A stretch of 64,000 bases of DNA from Doryteuthis pealeii (lineage: Eukaryota > Mollusca > Cephalopoda > Myopsida > Loliginidae), in assembly GCA_023376005.1 (NCBI GenBank), contig CM042145.1, forward strand, positions 15,004,222 through 15,068,221. Direction: 5' to 3'. Below are positions 63,911 to 64,000 of this stretch, one piece after another. The notes beneath the pieces are model-generated. The model was not told the DNA's origin. It saw only the letters and a list, made by a program, of their open reading frames with translations, and did not search any database. A program made the position numbers and the translations under genes. The first letter of the stretch is position 1. Every line of letters starts with the position of its first letter.

Positions 63911-64000
63911 CTATTGCAAAAAGAATATTTAAAAAAATAACTTTAGGAATAAGACTGAAATTTTTCACATTTTTCAATAAAAAAGAAATTCAATAATAAA

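Noticed and set aside
63448..63850. Overlapping Ser/Leu/His-rich open frames
   Set aside because: Translation of the GAGA minisatellite, with no conserved start or domain.

Overview
This is a metazoan nuclear window, AT-rich and dense in transposons. It holds one host gene, on the minus strand across essentially the whole window. That gene is the middle part of UTP20 (the DRIM/Utp20 HEAT-repeat protein of the small-subunit processome). I placed 37 coding exons with GT/AG borders between 63910 and 776. They encode about 1,650 residues, colinear with roughly residues 200-1900 of the ~2,785-residue human protein. Both ends of the gene lie outside the window: the N-terminus beyond 64000 and the C-terminus below 776. 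No other host protein gene is visible. Intron sizes, many tRNA-like SINEs, Helitrons, fold-back elements and a copia-type element fit an invertebrate; a lophotrochozoan such as a gastropod mollusc is my best guess, at low confidence.

Layout. 64000-54500: N-terminal-side exons 1-7; introns carry Helitrons (62003-62673, 56983-57600, 54808-55263), a TA-flanked mariner-type MITE and fold-back pairs. 54000-38000: exons 8-16, including the acidic Glu-rich exon; the largest intron (46450-51594) carries a 3.4-kb Ty1/copia-type element (47463-50847). 38000-18000: exons 17-27, with a 41-bp minisatellite (just upstream at 40.7-41.1 kb), nested Helitrons, an LTR inside a Helitron, palindromic MITEs and tandemly amplified transposon ends. 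18000-776: exons 28-37, including the strongly conserved FFENIKHIQ / VHRRTRALRRLA segment; introns hold LINE fragments, LTR fragments, SINEs and a 49-bp tandem array.

The non-coding content falls into families that recur within the window: two main tRNA-derived SINEs, a long unclassified dispersed repeat with a GGCATATCAACC..GTGGGTCATTTAATGCC motif, a TTAA-ended MITE, several long perfect fold-backs, at least three Helitron families ending in hairpin-CTAG|T, and LTR fragments. Nested insertions give a relative chronology. I see no operon, CRISPR array or defence system, and none is expected in this kind of genome. The most unusual observations are the copia copy with near-identical LTRs but a wrecked interior and a gag start codon inside its LTR, an LTR flanked by an 80-bp duplication, and a splice-phase conflict between exons 7 and 8.
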